Shown piece after piece: positions 25,129-34,264 of a stretch of 39,123 nt of DNA; within the stretch, counting starts at the first letter, position 1, and each line of letters opens with the position of its first letter. The position numbers and the translations under genes are program-made. A model generated the notes under the pieces. That model had not been told where the DNA came from and searched no databases. It worked only from the letters and a program-made list of their open reading frames with translations. The DNA comes from Bdellovibrio sp. (GTDB lineage Bacteria > Bdellovibrionota > Bacteriovoracia > Bacteriovoracales > Bacteriovoracaceae), in contig DYOQ01000021.1 in the NCBI GenBank assembly GCA_020720455.1, forward strand, positions 1 through 39,123. Reading direction: 5' to 3'.

Positions 25129-25426
25129 ATTTAATTAGATTACAACCTTGCAAGGACGTATATTCTGCTTTTGCTTTTGCTTTTTTACTTTTACCTGTTT
25201 CTACCCATTTCTCGTTATCATTAATTACGTATTTGAATTTTGAACCAAATTGAGAGACTCTTGAAACACAAAGATCAATTGGTAACTGTTCGATAAAATG
25301 ACAAGAGCAAATCTCTTTAGCACGTTGTCTATTAAATAAGTATGTGAACGAAAAGTCATCGTTAGAAAAAAGATCCATGGAAATAGTACAGGTTAGAATT
25401 AAAAAAAATATTGATGGTAGTTTCAT
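25127..25426 (-). CDS. Small secreted protein with four cysteines, unknown function
   Basis: This 99-residue protein has a signal peptide (hydrophobic stretch about 5-20). The mature part has Cys40, Cys42, Cys53 and Cys95 and a basic KSKKAKAKA patch at 79-87. The cysteines would allow two disulfides in the periplasm. It begins 2 bases after the serine hydrolase stop, so the two are co-transcribed. It may act with that enzyme. No family is recognised. Confidence 0.65.
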   Translation of the reverse strand: MKLPSIFFLILTCTISMDLFSNDDFSFTYLFNRQRAKEICSCHFIEQLPIDLCVSRVSQFGSKFKYVINDNEKWVETGKSKKAKAKAEYTSLQGCNLIK

Positions 25427-25428
25427 GG

Positions 25429-26547
25429 TTAATCCTTTTTAAAACTTTTTAGAAGTAGGGTTATCATTTTATCTTTGTTGATTCCCCAATAGTTATCTTG
25501 GCCATTTCTTACGATTACTAGATCATATTCTGGAATCATGATTATAAATTGTCCTGCATGGCCGAGGGCCATAAAAGTTGATTCTGGAGCTGCTTCTAGC
25601 TGTTTCTTAATATCAACTTCTGGAATTTTTCGATTCAACCAAAGATGTGCCCCGTAAGATTTTTTAGGGTAAGGTTTTTCTCCTCCAGTAAAAGCAGTGT
25701 TTAATGTTTTCATATAGTCTAGCCACTCTTTAGAAATAACCTGTGTATTTTTCCACCACCCATCTCTTATTAGAAGTAGTCCAAAGCGAGCATAATCCCT
25801 AGGTGTAGCATAAATGTATGATGATCCAACAAAAGTCCCAGAGGGGTCTTGCTCCCACACAACATTTTTCATTCCAATTTTATTAAAGAGGTGCTCCCAC
25901 GCAAACGTATTATAGTCATAATTACTTTCCCTCATTACATCTTTGAGTAGTGACATTAAGAGATTTGTATCTCCACTAGAATAATAAAAGCGGGTTCCTG
26001 GTTTGTACTTTGATTTATGTGAGATAGTAAAAGATCCCATATTACTATTTCCTTCAAGATAAAGCATCTTAATAACGTCAGATTTTTTCATTTGCAAAAG
26101 ATAATCTTCTAGAAAATCAAGTCCTGAACTCATTGTTAAAAAATGTTTCAGCTGCAACTGAGATTTATATACATGATCTTCCCCATGCAAAATATCTGGC
26201 CAATATTTTGATAGATAATCCTCTTTGTTGATAATGTTTAAATCTTGAGCTATTCCGAAAATTACTCCTGCAAACGTTTTTGTCATTGACCACGCAAGAT
26301 GAAGTTGTTCTTCGTTGTAGTTTGGCCCATATTTTTCAAAAACTATTTTTCCATTTTTTACTATAATAAGTGATTCGGTATGTTGGATTTTGTTTTTTTT
26401 AAAGGTGAAATCAACGAAAGATTTAAACTCTTTTTCTTTGAAATAATTTTGATACTCATCTTCTTGCCATGTATCTTCTGGAAAAATATCGTTAGCTTGA
26501 TTAGATAGAGATAGTAATAGTATAATCTGAATAAAGAGTAATTTCAC
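25429..26547 (-). CDS. Exported serine hydrolase, beta-lactamase class C / penicillin-binding-protein-like
   Basis: This 372-residue protein has a signal peptide (about 1-19). Catalytic motifs of the class C beta-lactamase fold are present: SxxK at Ser87-Lys90 (SMTK), YxS in FYYSSGDTN (about residue 186), and HAG in GHAGQF as the third motif. Members of this family include esterases, D-aminopeptidases and peptidases. Beta-lactamase activity itself is not implied. The length is usual. It is the first gene of a two-gene operon with the small cysteine-containing secreted protein. Confidence 0.85.
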   Translation of the reverse strand: MKLLFIQIILLLSLSNQANDIFPEDTWQEDEYQNYFKEKEFKSFVDFTFKKNKIQHTESLIIVKNGKIVFEKYGPNYNEEQLHLAWSMTKTFAGVIFGIAQDLNIINKEDYLSKYWPDILHGEDHVYKSQLQLKHFLTMSSGLDFLEDYLLQMKKSDVIKMLYLEGNSNMGSFTISHKSKYKPGTRFYYSSGDTNLLMSLLKDVMRESNYDYNTFAWEHLFNKIGMKNVVWEQDPSGTFVGSSYIYATPRDYARFGLLLIRDGWWKNTQVISKEWLDYMKTLNTAFTGGEKPYPKKSYGAHLWLNRKIPEVDIKKQLEAAPESTFMALGHAGQFIIMIPEYDLVIVRNGQDNYWGINKDKMITLLLKSFKKD

Positions 26548-26743
26548 TTAAGCTATCCTGAAGAGGTGTGGCCCCCTCTACTCGGAAAAAACTATAGCAA
26601 CTCATTAGTTAAAAATTAGAAATTAATGTCAACAGGTGACACTTATTGTCCATTTACTTAAATTGCAATGGATTATAAAATTATTGAGACGTGTTCTTGG
26701 TATATTAATTTAAGTTCCCATGGTGGTTTTTATAGTTGGCCAA

Positions 26744-28786
26744 ATGTTAATGATACTATTACGTAAGATTTCTTTAGGGTTATTACTATTTTCACTAGTT
26801 GTTCCCTCTTCATTTTCGATAGACAAAAGATGTCTCAAGCAGATTCTTAACTCAGCTGTCGAAAAAAGCGGCAACCTTTCTGCCAAATCTGAACGATTAA
26901 ATACCCTTGAAAAAATGTTACAAAAACTTGATGGTAAATCGGAAAAGGGCCCCAAAGTTGTTATGGCCGCTGTTGAGCTTGGAAATATTCCAGGTTTAAA
27001 AACAGCTAGTGGCGCTAACTTAAATATCTCTGCTGGCGGCGTCTCAACAGTTATGACTGATTTAGGTGTTGAGTACCCTAAGTTGTTAGCGAATAAGAAT
27101 GGTAGTTCGGTAGCGGTTGGAATGTTGATGGATGGCATCGATGTTTCGTCCCTAACCCGCAAAGAAAACATAAGTGTAATAGTTGATGGAAAAAGTCTAG
27201 ATATCGGCGTATATGAGTTTAATAGTTCAAACGGAACAAAATATATTTTTTTAGACAACCCTCTTTTTAAGACGTTTACTGTTATTCCTGATAAAGCAAA
27301 AAATGAGTCAATCTATACAATGAGAGGACTTGAGAATGATGTAGAAGGACAGCAAAGAGTTTGGTCTGCTTTTAATCAAGGGATTTCCAAAATTGTAAAA
27401 CAAGAGTCAGCTGATATTTATATTCCTCATGATAGTCATGTTGCCCCAGCAAGTTTTTATAATTATAAAAACGAAGGACTAAGTCTTATATCATCAAAAC
27501 CACTAATTCATAATGAGCAATATCTAGGCACTTACTCTGCAAAGGGTGATAACGAAAGTGCTAGAGCTATCGCTCTTTGGAATGTAAGTTACGAAGATCT
27601 CAATGAGTATTTTAGACAAGGTGAAAATATTGTAATGATGGCACCTGCTGTTCGAAAGGCTGAACAGAACGAACTCTTCGCAGGCCTAAGTGTTTCCGAT
27701 GGAACCGCCAATGAGATTAATTCTAATATGGCCAAACAACAGATTGATTTTTTTCGAGTGAAGGGCCTAACAAATGGTCTTGGTGAGATTAATAGACCTC
27801 ACCTCTCACCAAGCGTAAAGGCCGGTGTTAGCAAAGAGATGTTGCTTGCAGATGGTATAAAAAATGAAGAGGTGATCAAAGAGTTTCAAGAGCAAGGGTT
27901 TGCTTTTGGTGGCACAAATGCGACTGGCGAATCAATACTCAAAACAAAGGCAAGAGCAAAAGAAGCATTACAGAAAAATTACGGAATGGATATGGATACT
28001 AATCGTCCTTTATTCGTTAGTTTTGCTCGGTGGGTGAATCAAAAAGGGATGACGTTTGCCATAGAGAATATTGAAAATATTTTGAATAAGGGCGGACAAG
28101 TAATTATTGGTGGCCCTGTTGGTGATGAAATAGGAAGCGCTGAACGAGAAATGATATTAGCTCTTATTGAAAAATTAAAAAAAGAGAACAATCCTAACTT
28201 GAAAAACCTAGTATATATCGACGGGATGGTAAAGGGTAATCTTAAAGGTTTAACTCTAGCTGGACATGATTTTTTTATGCTTCCAAGTAGATATGAACCG
28301 TGTGGCTTAACAGATGTTGAGTCTATCTATAACGGAGGAATTCCAATTGGACACAACGTTGGAGGCATTGGAAAAAGTAAGAGTACAATTTTATATGGCC
28401 CAACTGATCCTAATAATCAAGGAGTAGAGCTTGGGAAAGCAATAAATGAAGCATTTGATTCTTATGGTAAAACTAATGAAGAAAGAAAATTGTTCCATGA
28501 TAAACAACTTGCCGCAATTAAAGAGAATTTTTCTTGGGAAAAAAACTTTGATGAGTTTACCAAGATTCAAAGATTAGAGACGTATCATCATACTGTCAAA
28601 GAGCTAGATAATATGGTCTTAAATGGAAAAATAACTCAAGATGAAGCTAAACAATACATTCATGGAAACTTAATCGAGCGATATAAGAATGATATGCCAG
28701 AGTTTACAAAAGCATTAGAGCAGCAGCCAACAGAACGAAAAAGTGAGCTGGTTCGTTGGGTAATTGAATCTAGTATGAACCATTAA
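26744..28786 (+). CDS. Starch/glycogen synthase-like glycosyltransferase (GT5-type) with signal peptide
   Basis: The N-terminus is hydrophobic (LLRKISLGLLLFSLVVPSS) and looks like a signal peptide; starts at 26720, 26744 and 26750 are possible and none has a strong Shine-Dalgarno. Residue numbers here count from 26720. The body has GT5-like landmarks: AGGVST (105-110, where KxGGL occurs), HDSHVAP (237-243), ARWVNQKG (436-443), PSRYEPCGLTDV (522-533) and GGIGKS (548-553). Two GT-B Rossmann halves are therefore present, plus a C-terminal tail of about 60 helical residues. Glycogen synthases use ADP-glucose in the cytosol, so export is unexpected. The first GG loop lacks the usual Lys. Confidence 0.7.
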   Translation: MLMILLRKISLGLLLFSLVVPSSFSIDKRCLKQILNSAVEKSGNLSAKSERLNTLEKMLQKLDGKSEKGPKVVMAAVELGNIPGLKTASGANLNISAGGVSTVMTDLGVEYPKLLANKNGSSVAVGMLMDGIDVSSLTRKENISVIVDGKSLDIGVYEFNSSNGTKYIFLDNPLFKTFTVIPDKAKNESIYTMRGLENDVEGQQRVWSAFNQGISKIVKQESADIYIPHDSHVAPASFYNYKNEGLSLISSKPLIHNEQYLGTYSAKGDNESARAIALWNVSYEDLNEYFRQGENIVMMAPAVRKAEQNELFAGLSVSDGTANEINSNMAKQQIDFFRVKGLTNGLGEINRPHLSPSVKAGVSKEMLLADGIKNEEVIKEFQEQGFAFGGTNATGESILKTKARAKEALQKNYGMDMDTNRPLFVSFARWVNQKGMTFAIENIENILNKGGQVIIGGPVGDEIGSAEREMILALIEKLKKENNPNLKNLVYIDGMVKGNLKGLTLAGHDFFMLPSRYEPCGLTDVESIYNGGIPIGHNVGGIGKSKSTILYGPTDPNNQGVELGKAINEAFDSYGKTNEERKLFHDKQLAAIKENFSWEKNFDEFTKIQRLETYHHTVKELDNMVLNGKITQDEAKQYIHGNLIERYKNDMPEFTKALEQQPTERKSELVRWVIESSMNH

Positions 28787-29252
28787 TATGGCCCATACCC
28801 ACTATAGTTATTAGCTTCCTCGCTGTATAAGCTGTTACACCAATAGTATAGATGATAAGTCCATTAAAGATGTAGTTAGGGATATGAAATATATCTTTGA
28901 GCATGTTTGCAAGCACAAGTCCAAAAACAAGGTTCGGTAATAAACATGATGCAATAGAGTAACTCTCATGTTTGTCTTCTTTAAAAACTACTCTTCTGTG
29001 TAGTAAAACAGTATAAAAACGAAACGGAACAATATTGCTATGATCAACAAAAATCCAAACGCAGACTTTGGAGCGTAAGGTACAATTAATTTATGGAAAA
29101 GCTTGAATGTGATATCTGATAAGGAATCTCGGGATTATAAAAAGTGCAAAAATTAGTAGGGCATATTTAAACTCGCTAGAAAACAGCACTGTTTTCGCTT
29201 CAGCGAAAATTTTAAGGGCCGGGTCAATTGATAGTGGTAGCCTAGAGTTCAT
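28770..29252 (-). pseudogene. Decayed multi-pass membrane protein, probably a cation:proton antiporter remnant
   Basis: Nothing intact lies between 28787 and 29356. On the minus strand a start at 29252 opens about 53 residues ending in a membrane-like segment (KYALLIFALFIIPRFLIRYHI) and a stop. In the same direction two further open stretches give a hydrophobic LLIIAILFRFVFILFYY stretch and then a loop and another helix (FNGLIIYTIGVTAYTARKLI). The first part resembles the N-terminus, and the later parts a C-terminal region, of CPA2-type (Kef-like) antiporters with the middle missing. The family guess is tentative; the degradation is clear. Confidence 0.5.
29180..29209. repeat. Two adjacent palindromes inside the antiporter remnant
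   Basis: AAAACAG CA CTGTTTT (29180-29195) is followed, overlapping by four bases, by TTTTCGCT TC AGCGAAAA (29192-29209) and then TTTT. Both are perfect. The second resembles a terminator-like hairpin reading rightward, towards the arsR promoter. Confidence 0.4.
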
Positions 29253-29300
29253 TATCACTAAGGGATTACTGTTTTTATTAGAAGTGTCTATAAATTTCTC

Positions 29301-29347
29301 TTGACGAAGCTAGTTTAGTAGTTTAGTGTCTTCTAAACCACTAAACT
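29301..29347 (+). promoter_or_regulatory. Promoter region and operator-like inverted repeat of the arsR efflux operon
   Basis: A TTGACG -35-like hexamer lies at 29301-29306. Downstream, AGTTTAGTG (29320-29328) and CACTAAACT (29339-29347) form a perfect 9-bp inverted repeat with a 10-base spacer. TAGTTTAG also occurs twice in tandem at 29311-29326. The -10 region and start of transcription should fall within this repeat, about 13 bases before the first ATG. The layout fits autorepression by the ArsR protein encoded just downstream. No good -10 hexamer is visible. Confidence 0.5.
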
Positions 29348-29371
29348 GAGTTCTGTTTGATGCTAGCTATG

Positions 29372-29650
29372 ATGGAAAAAAATATCGACGAGCTGACTAA
29401 GTTGATGGCAGCCTTGTCCAATACCACAAGACTGATTATAGTTTGTCATCTTATAAATGATGAACTTTGTGGTACACAGATCTTGGAAAAACTAGGCAGC
29501 ACCAAGGGGAATATCTCACAGCATTTAAAGGTCCTACTAGCAGAAAATATAATAAAAAAAAGAAGAGATCAAAACAGAGTGTTTTTCTCGATAAAAGATC
29601 AAAGGATAGTTAATTTAATAAAGGCCCTTAAAAAAAACTTTTGTGTATAA
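29372..29650 (+). CDS. ArsR-family transcriptional regulator
   Basis: This winged-helix repressor of about 92-97 residues has its recognition helix in STKGNISQHLKVL and its wing in KKRRDQNRVFFSI. ATGs at 29360, 29369 and 29372 (and a TTG at 29357) are in frame; none has a clear Shine-Dalgarno. The helix-3 region reads ELCGTQI, with only one Cys where metal-sensing ArsR proteins have ELCVC, and one further Cys near the C-terminus. It may therefore sense something other than arsenic or zinc. It sits at the head of a TolC-RND operon and ends 11 bases before the tolC start. Confidence 0.85.
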   Translation: MEKNIDELTKLMAALSNTTRLIIVCHLINDELCGTQILEKLGSTKGNISQHLKVLLAENIIKKRRDQNRVFFSIKDQRIVNLIKALKKNFCV

Positions 29651-29661
29651 GGAAGAAAAAT

Positions 29662-30984
29662 ATGAAGAAAGAAATTAATTTGTTGGTGTCTCTGATTTTT
29701 GTTGGCGTTTCTGTTACATCTTTTGCGCAGACAAAATTTACACTTGGTGAAATTCAAGCAAAAATTCAGGAGAGCTCGCCTTTGTTGTTAGAAAACAGGG
29801 CCAAGCGCGATCAAGTAATTGCTGCTAATAAATTAGTAAATAGTTACTATTTTCCTCAGCTTTCATTGAAGCATGCGATTTATAAAACCAACAACCCTGT
29901 TGAAGTGTTTGCCTCTAAACTTATGCAAGAAAAATTTGCGATGAGTGATATGATGCCGGATAAAATGAATAATCCAGAAAGGTATACAAACAATCTAACA
30001 ACTGCTGAGCTAGTGATACCTGTAGATATTACGGGATTAATTTCTACTTCAAAGGATGAGGTTAAGTCACAAGGTGAATCGTTAAATTATGAATCAACAT
30101 TTATTGAAAAAGAGATAATGAGGAGTGTTTATAAGTTGGTTGTGGCCAATCATAGTTTAGATCAGCTAGAAAAATTTGTAGTTGATGAGCAGAAGTATTT
30201 AAAGAGGATTATTGATCTTTATGATAATAAAAACAGCGATAATAAAAATCGCTATCTCTCTTATAATCAAGCAAAAATAATAATGATCTCTCTTGGAGAA
30301 ATGAATTTAGTCGTAACATCTGAAAAGAAAAAAATTCAAGAGACCCTAAATTTTCTAATAGGAATTAAAGATGTTCAGATAAGCTATATTCCGGAATCTG
30401 ATCCTGTTGCAAAAGAGAGTGATCAAATTAGCGTTAGCAAGGAAGGACTTGCTCAAACAAGAGATGATTTAAAGGCAATGCAATCTTATATTAGCTCATT
30501 AGACAGCAAGGTCACATTTCAAAAGAAAAAGATGTTACCGACAATGGGAGTTTTTGCCAGGTATAACATTTCAACAGAAGATTTTAATGGGCACGGAAGT
30601 GATCAAGCGTTTGGTGTGATGCTTAAGTGGGATTTTGGTTTAAGTTCATATGAGAATGTTGCGTATGAGTCAGCAGCTAAAACAGTTCAAGCTAAGGCCT
30701 ATGAAGAAAAAATGGCAAAGACAGAGAATGAGATGAAAACTTTACAGGAAGATCTTGTTTCTCTTAAAAACAGAGAGAGCGAAATTTCCAAGAAGCATGA
30801 GTTGTTTTCTGAGAACAAGAGAATCTTAACTCAACAGTATCAGCGAGGGTCTGTTGAGTTATATAATATGCTTGATAATTTCACACATTATATTGAAAAC
30901 TACGCGCAACTCTTAAACGTGAGGCAAGAGTTGTATTCAAAAAAATATCAGTTTGTTGGTCATTTAAAAGAAGTTAAATTTTAG
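29662..30984 (+). CDS. TolC-family outer-membrane efflux protein
   Basis: This protein has about 440 residues with a signal peptide (cleavage after SFAQ, near residue 23). The remainder is dominated by long alpha-helical hairpins typical of OEP channels. The start at 29662 is preferred because AAGGAAG lies 6 bases upstream; a reading from 29641 merely extends into the regulator's end. It is followed 17 bases later by the RND pump gene. As in the operon at 19134, no adaptor lies in between. Confidence 0.88.
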   Translation: MKKEINLLVSLIFVGVSVTSFAQTKFTLGEIQAKIQESSPLLLENRAKRDQVIAANKLVNSYYFPQLSLKHAIYKTNNPVEVFASKLMQEKFAMSDMMPDKMNNPERYTNNLTTAELVIPVDITGLISTSKDEVKSQGESLNYESTFIEKEIMRSVYKLVVANHSLDQLEKFVVDEQKYLKRIIDLYDNKNSDNKNRYLSYNQAKIIMISLGEMNLVVTSEKKKIQETLNFLIGIKDVQISYIPESDPVAKESDQISVSKEGLAQTRDDLKAMQSYISSLDSKVTFQKKKMLPTMGVFARYNISTEDFNGHGSDQAFGVMLKWDFGLSSYENVAYESAAKTVQAKAYEEKMAKTENEMKTLQEDLVSLKNRESEISKKHELFSENKRILTQQYQRGSVELYNMLDNFTHYIENYAQLLNVRQELYSKKYQFVGHLKEVKF

Positions 30985-31001
30985 TTTTAGAGGGTAATTA
31001 T

Positions 31002-34000
31002 ATGAAAAACGACACAAATTTAAGAGCAGCGGGATACATTGCTAAACTGTTTATTAATTCGAAGCTCACTCCACTTTTTGTTATTGTCTCTTTCTTGCTT
31101 GGTTTTTTTGCGATTGTAATGACACCAAAAGAGGAAGAGCCGCAGATTAAAGTTCCAATGATAGATATAGTAGTTCCAGCTCCTGGATTTTCACCTGCTG
31201 AAGTTGAAAAAAGAATTACAAACGTCTTAGAGAGAGAGATGACCTCTCTTCTTTCTGTTAAGCATGTTTACTCAACATCAGCAGAAAGCGCAGCTATTGT
31301 TACTGTTAGGTTTGATGTCGGACAAGATTTAGAGACTTCTTTGGTTAAGGTTCATCACAAGGTCATGACAGCTAAAGGTCGTTTTCCAAAAGAAGCAATG
31401 GACCCGATCGTAAAATCTTATACGATAGACGATGTACCATTTTATGCGATTACGTTTCATTCTAAAAATAAATCAAGTGCAGAAATACGAGAAAAAATTT
31501 ATCCAATGGCATTAAAGCTTCAAGAGATATCTGGCATTTCTGAGTTTTCAATTATTGGTGGCGAGAGAAGAATTGTTCGGATTCAACCAAATTTCTCTGT
31601 GATGGAGAAATTTGGTGTCACGCTGATGGATATTAAAGATGCAATAGATAAAGCTGATAATCAGTACCTTCTCCCTCCAGTACTAGAGCGCAAACCTGTT
31701 CCAATTATTTTGGCAGGTTCATTTATAAATCAGTTAAAAGACATTGAAACTATCCCAGTTGGAAGAAGGTCTGGAACGACTCTTAAGCTTAAGGATGTAG
31801 CATCAATCACTCAAACTTTTGATGATTCACGTTCACATGTTTTTACTGGAAAAGAGTTTGAGAGTGCTGTTACATTAACATTTACAAAAAAGATGGGACA
31901 AAATGCAACAACATTATCTCAGTCACTACATGATAAAATGATGATGTTAGTATCAAAGAATTTAAAAGCTGAAGATGACATCCAGTGGTTGGTCACAAGA
32001 GACTACGGCGAAACGGCAAAAGAAAAATCTGATGAGTTGTTAGAACATCTTTTTATTGCAACATTTTCAGTCATGGTTTTAATTGCTTTAACAATGGGAT
32101 TTAGAGTATCTCTTGTTGTTGGTATTGCAGTTCCAGTTACGCTTGCAATGACTCTATTTGTTTACTATCTTCTCGGCCATACTCTAAATAGAGTAACACT
32201 TTTTGCTCTTATCTTTTCAATCGGTATACTGGTTGATGATGCGATTGTTGTTGTTGAAAATATTTATCGTCACTTGCTTAAAGGGTATAATCACGCAAAA
32301 GATCTTGCTATTGTTATTGCAACAGATGAAGTCGGCAACCCAACGATTCTTGCTACACTTACTGTTATTGTTGCGATTATGCCAATGGCATTTGTTGGTG
32401 GCTTGATGGGCCCATATATGAGACCTATTCCTATCGGTGCATCTCTTGCCATGTTATTTTCATTGTTAATTGCATTTATCGTTACTCCTTGGGCGGCCAA
32501 GAGATTGATTAAAATTAGCAGTAAAGATGAAGCGGCACATAGTCACGATGTGGTAGACGATAAATCGTATATTGCTCGTTTTTTTAGAGCGTTTATTGGA
32601 GGAATGATTAATAAAAAGAAGAATTCTTTAATAGTGTTTGCGTCTACGCTCGTTCTTTTTATGGGTTCAGTTTATTTAGTTCTTGATAAAAAAGTAAAAG
32701 TTAAAATGCTTCCATTTGATAATAAATCAGAGTTTCAGGTTTTAGTTGATTTTGTCCCAGGAACAACTCTTGAAGAGACAAAAAATAAAATGAAAGAGAT
32801 GGTTGAGTTTCTGTATCATTATAGCGACGTTAAAAACATTCAGACATATATTGGAACGGCAGCGCCATTTAACTTTAGTGGAATGGTTAAACATACATTT
32901 ATGAGACAAGGTGCATTTCGTGCAGACCTACAGGTCAACTTACTTGATAAGCACGATAGAAAGATGCAGGGACATGAGTTTGTAAAAATGGTCAGAATAG
33001 ATTTAAATAAAAAATTTGGTGAACAAGTTAATCCTGGAATAAAAATAAAACTGTTAGAGATACCTCCTGGGCCTCCGGTAATGTCGACACTATTAGGAGA
33101 GGTTTATCATTCGGATGAAAATGTTCAAAGAGAGACCACTAAGGTTATAGAAAATATTTATAAACAAGGATCTGGCATTGTAGAGGTAGATACATCGTAT
33201 GAAACTCCTCAGCAAAAGATGTCATATACCTTTGATCGAGAGGCCGGAGCAGTTCACGGTATCCCGCAACTTTTTGCGACGTCAACGTTAGCAATGGCCC
33301 TTGGTAATTTTGATATTTATCAATTACATACTGGAACAAAAGACGAACCAGTCTTTATTAAGATGATGTTACCAAATGACTACAAGAAAAGTGATGAGAA
33401 GTTGATGTCAATGCTTGTTCCGTCGATGGAAGGAGATAAAATTCCACTAAAGCAAATTATGAAAAGTTCAGTAGAAACTTCACAAAATCCAATAATGCAT
33501 AAAGATTTAAAACGGGTGTCTTATGTAATGGCAGAAGTTGCTGGTGAAGAGGAAAGTCCAGTATATGCGATTTTTGGAATTGAGGACAAAATTAAAGAAC
33601 AGAAAATTGATGTTGTTTATACCGACAAATTTGATGAATCACATGAGCGTCCTATATTGAAGTGGGATGGTGAAATGGATATTACGTTAGAAGTGTTTAA
33701 AGATTTAGGGATAGCTTTTTTTATTGCAGTTATTCTTATTATGATTCTTGTCATTGGACAGTATAATTCATTTATTACTCCACTAATAATTGTTCTGCCT
33801 ATTCCAATTACGCTAATTGGAATTATTCCTGGCCACCTAATAATGAACTCATTTTTTACGGCAACATCTATGATTGGTTTTATTGCAGGAGCAGGAATTA
33901 CGGTTAGAAATTCGATTATTTTAGTTGATTTTATTAATCAAAGAATAACAGAAGGTTCTGACTTAAAAAATGCAGTAATTGAGTCTACCATTGTACGTTT

Positions 34001-34187
34001 TAGGCCGATTCTTTTAACGGCACTTGCCGTTGTTGTCGCTGCGCTGGTTATACTCTTTGATCCTATTTTTCAAGGGCTAGCGATAAGCTTGATGTTTGGT
34101 GCGATTATTTCATCTTTGCTTTCTATTCCGCTGGTCCCAGTTCTTTATTACTGGTTTAACTATAATAAACATATAAAACATGAGTAG
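31002..34187 (+). CDS. RND efflux pump, inner-membrane permease (second system)
   Basis: This 1061-residue RND transporter has the full double-repeat layout. The TM4 relay Asp412-Asp413 is present in LVDDAIVVVEN. In TM10 the equivalent of the AcrB lysine is Arg, in GAGITVRNSIILVDF. The N-terminal TPKEEEPQI after TM1 is typical of a subgroup different from HAE1 pumps and from the pump at 20542-23655. AGAGGG lies 8 bases before the ATG. It is probably controlled by the ArsR gene two upstream. The substrate is unknown; metal, thiol-reactive compound or organic solute are all possible. Confidence 0.92.
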   Translation: MKNDTNLRAAGYIAKLFINSKLTPLFVIVSFLLGFFAIVMTPKEEEPQIKVPMIDIVVPAPGFSPAEVEKRITNVLEREMTSLLSVKHVYSTSAESAAIVTVRFDVGQDLETSLVKVHHKVMTAKGRFPKEAMDPIVKSYTIDDVPFYAITFHSKNKSSAEIREKIYPMALKLQEISGISEFSIIGGERRIVRIQPNFSVMEKFGVTLMDIKDAIDKADNQYLLPPVLERKPVPIILAGSFINQLKDIETIPVGRRSGTTLKLKDVASITQTFDDSRSHVFTGKEFESAVTLTFTKKMGQNATTLSQSLHDKMMMLVSKNLKAEDDIQWLVTRDYGETAKEKSDELLEHLFIATFSVMVLIALTMGFRVSLVVGIAVPVTLAMTLFVYYLLGHTLNRVTLFALIFSIGILVDDAIVVVENIYRHLLKGYNHAKDLAIVIATDEVGNPTILATLTVIVAIMPMAFVGGLMGPYMRPIPIGASLAMLFSLLIAFIVTPWAAKRLIKISSKDEAAHSHDVVDDKSYIARFFRAFIGGMINKKKNSLIVFASTLVLFMGSVYLVLDKKVKVKMLPFDNKSEFQVLVDFVPGTTLEETKNKMKEMVEFLYHYSDVKNIQTYIGTAAPFNFSGMVKHTFMRQGAFRADLQVNLLDKHDRKMQGHEFVKMVRIDLNKKFGEQVNPGIKIKLLEIPPGPPVMSTLLGEVYHSDENVQRETTKVIENIYKQGSGIVEVDTSYETPQQKMSYTFDREAGAVHGIPQLFATSTLAMALGNFDIYQLHTGTKDEPVFIKMMLPNDYKKSDEKLMSMLVPSMEGDKIPLKQIMKSSVETSQNPIMHKDLKRVSYVMAEVAGEEESPVYAIFGIEDKIKEQKIDVVYTDKFDESHERPILKWDGEMDITLEVFKDLGIAFFIAVILIMILVIGQYNSFITPLIIVLPIPITLIGIIPGHLIMNSFFTATSMIGFIAGAGITVRNSIILVDFINQRITEGSDLKNAVIESTIVRFRPILLTALAVVVAALVILFDPIFQGLAISLMFGAIISSLLSIPLVPVLYYWFNYNKHIKHE

Positions 34188-34264
34188 AGGTATTTATCCT
34201 GTTTGAGCTAAAAATTTCGCAACAAGCATAGTTTTTTGCTAAAGAAAGCGGTATCCTTTTTTCC

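Noticed and set aside
26710-27258. 182-residue minus-strand open frame
   Set aside because: It is antisense to the N-terminal part of the exported glycosyltransferase, with no recognisable protein features.
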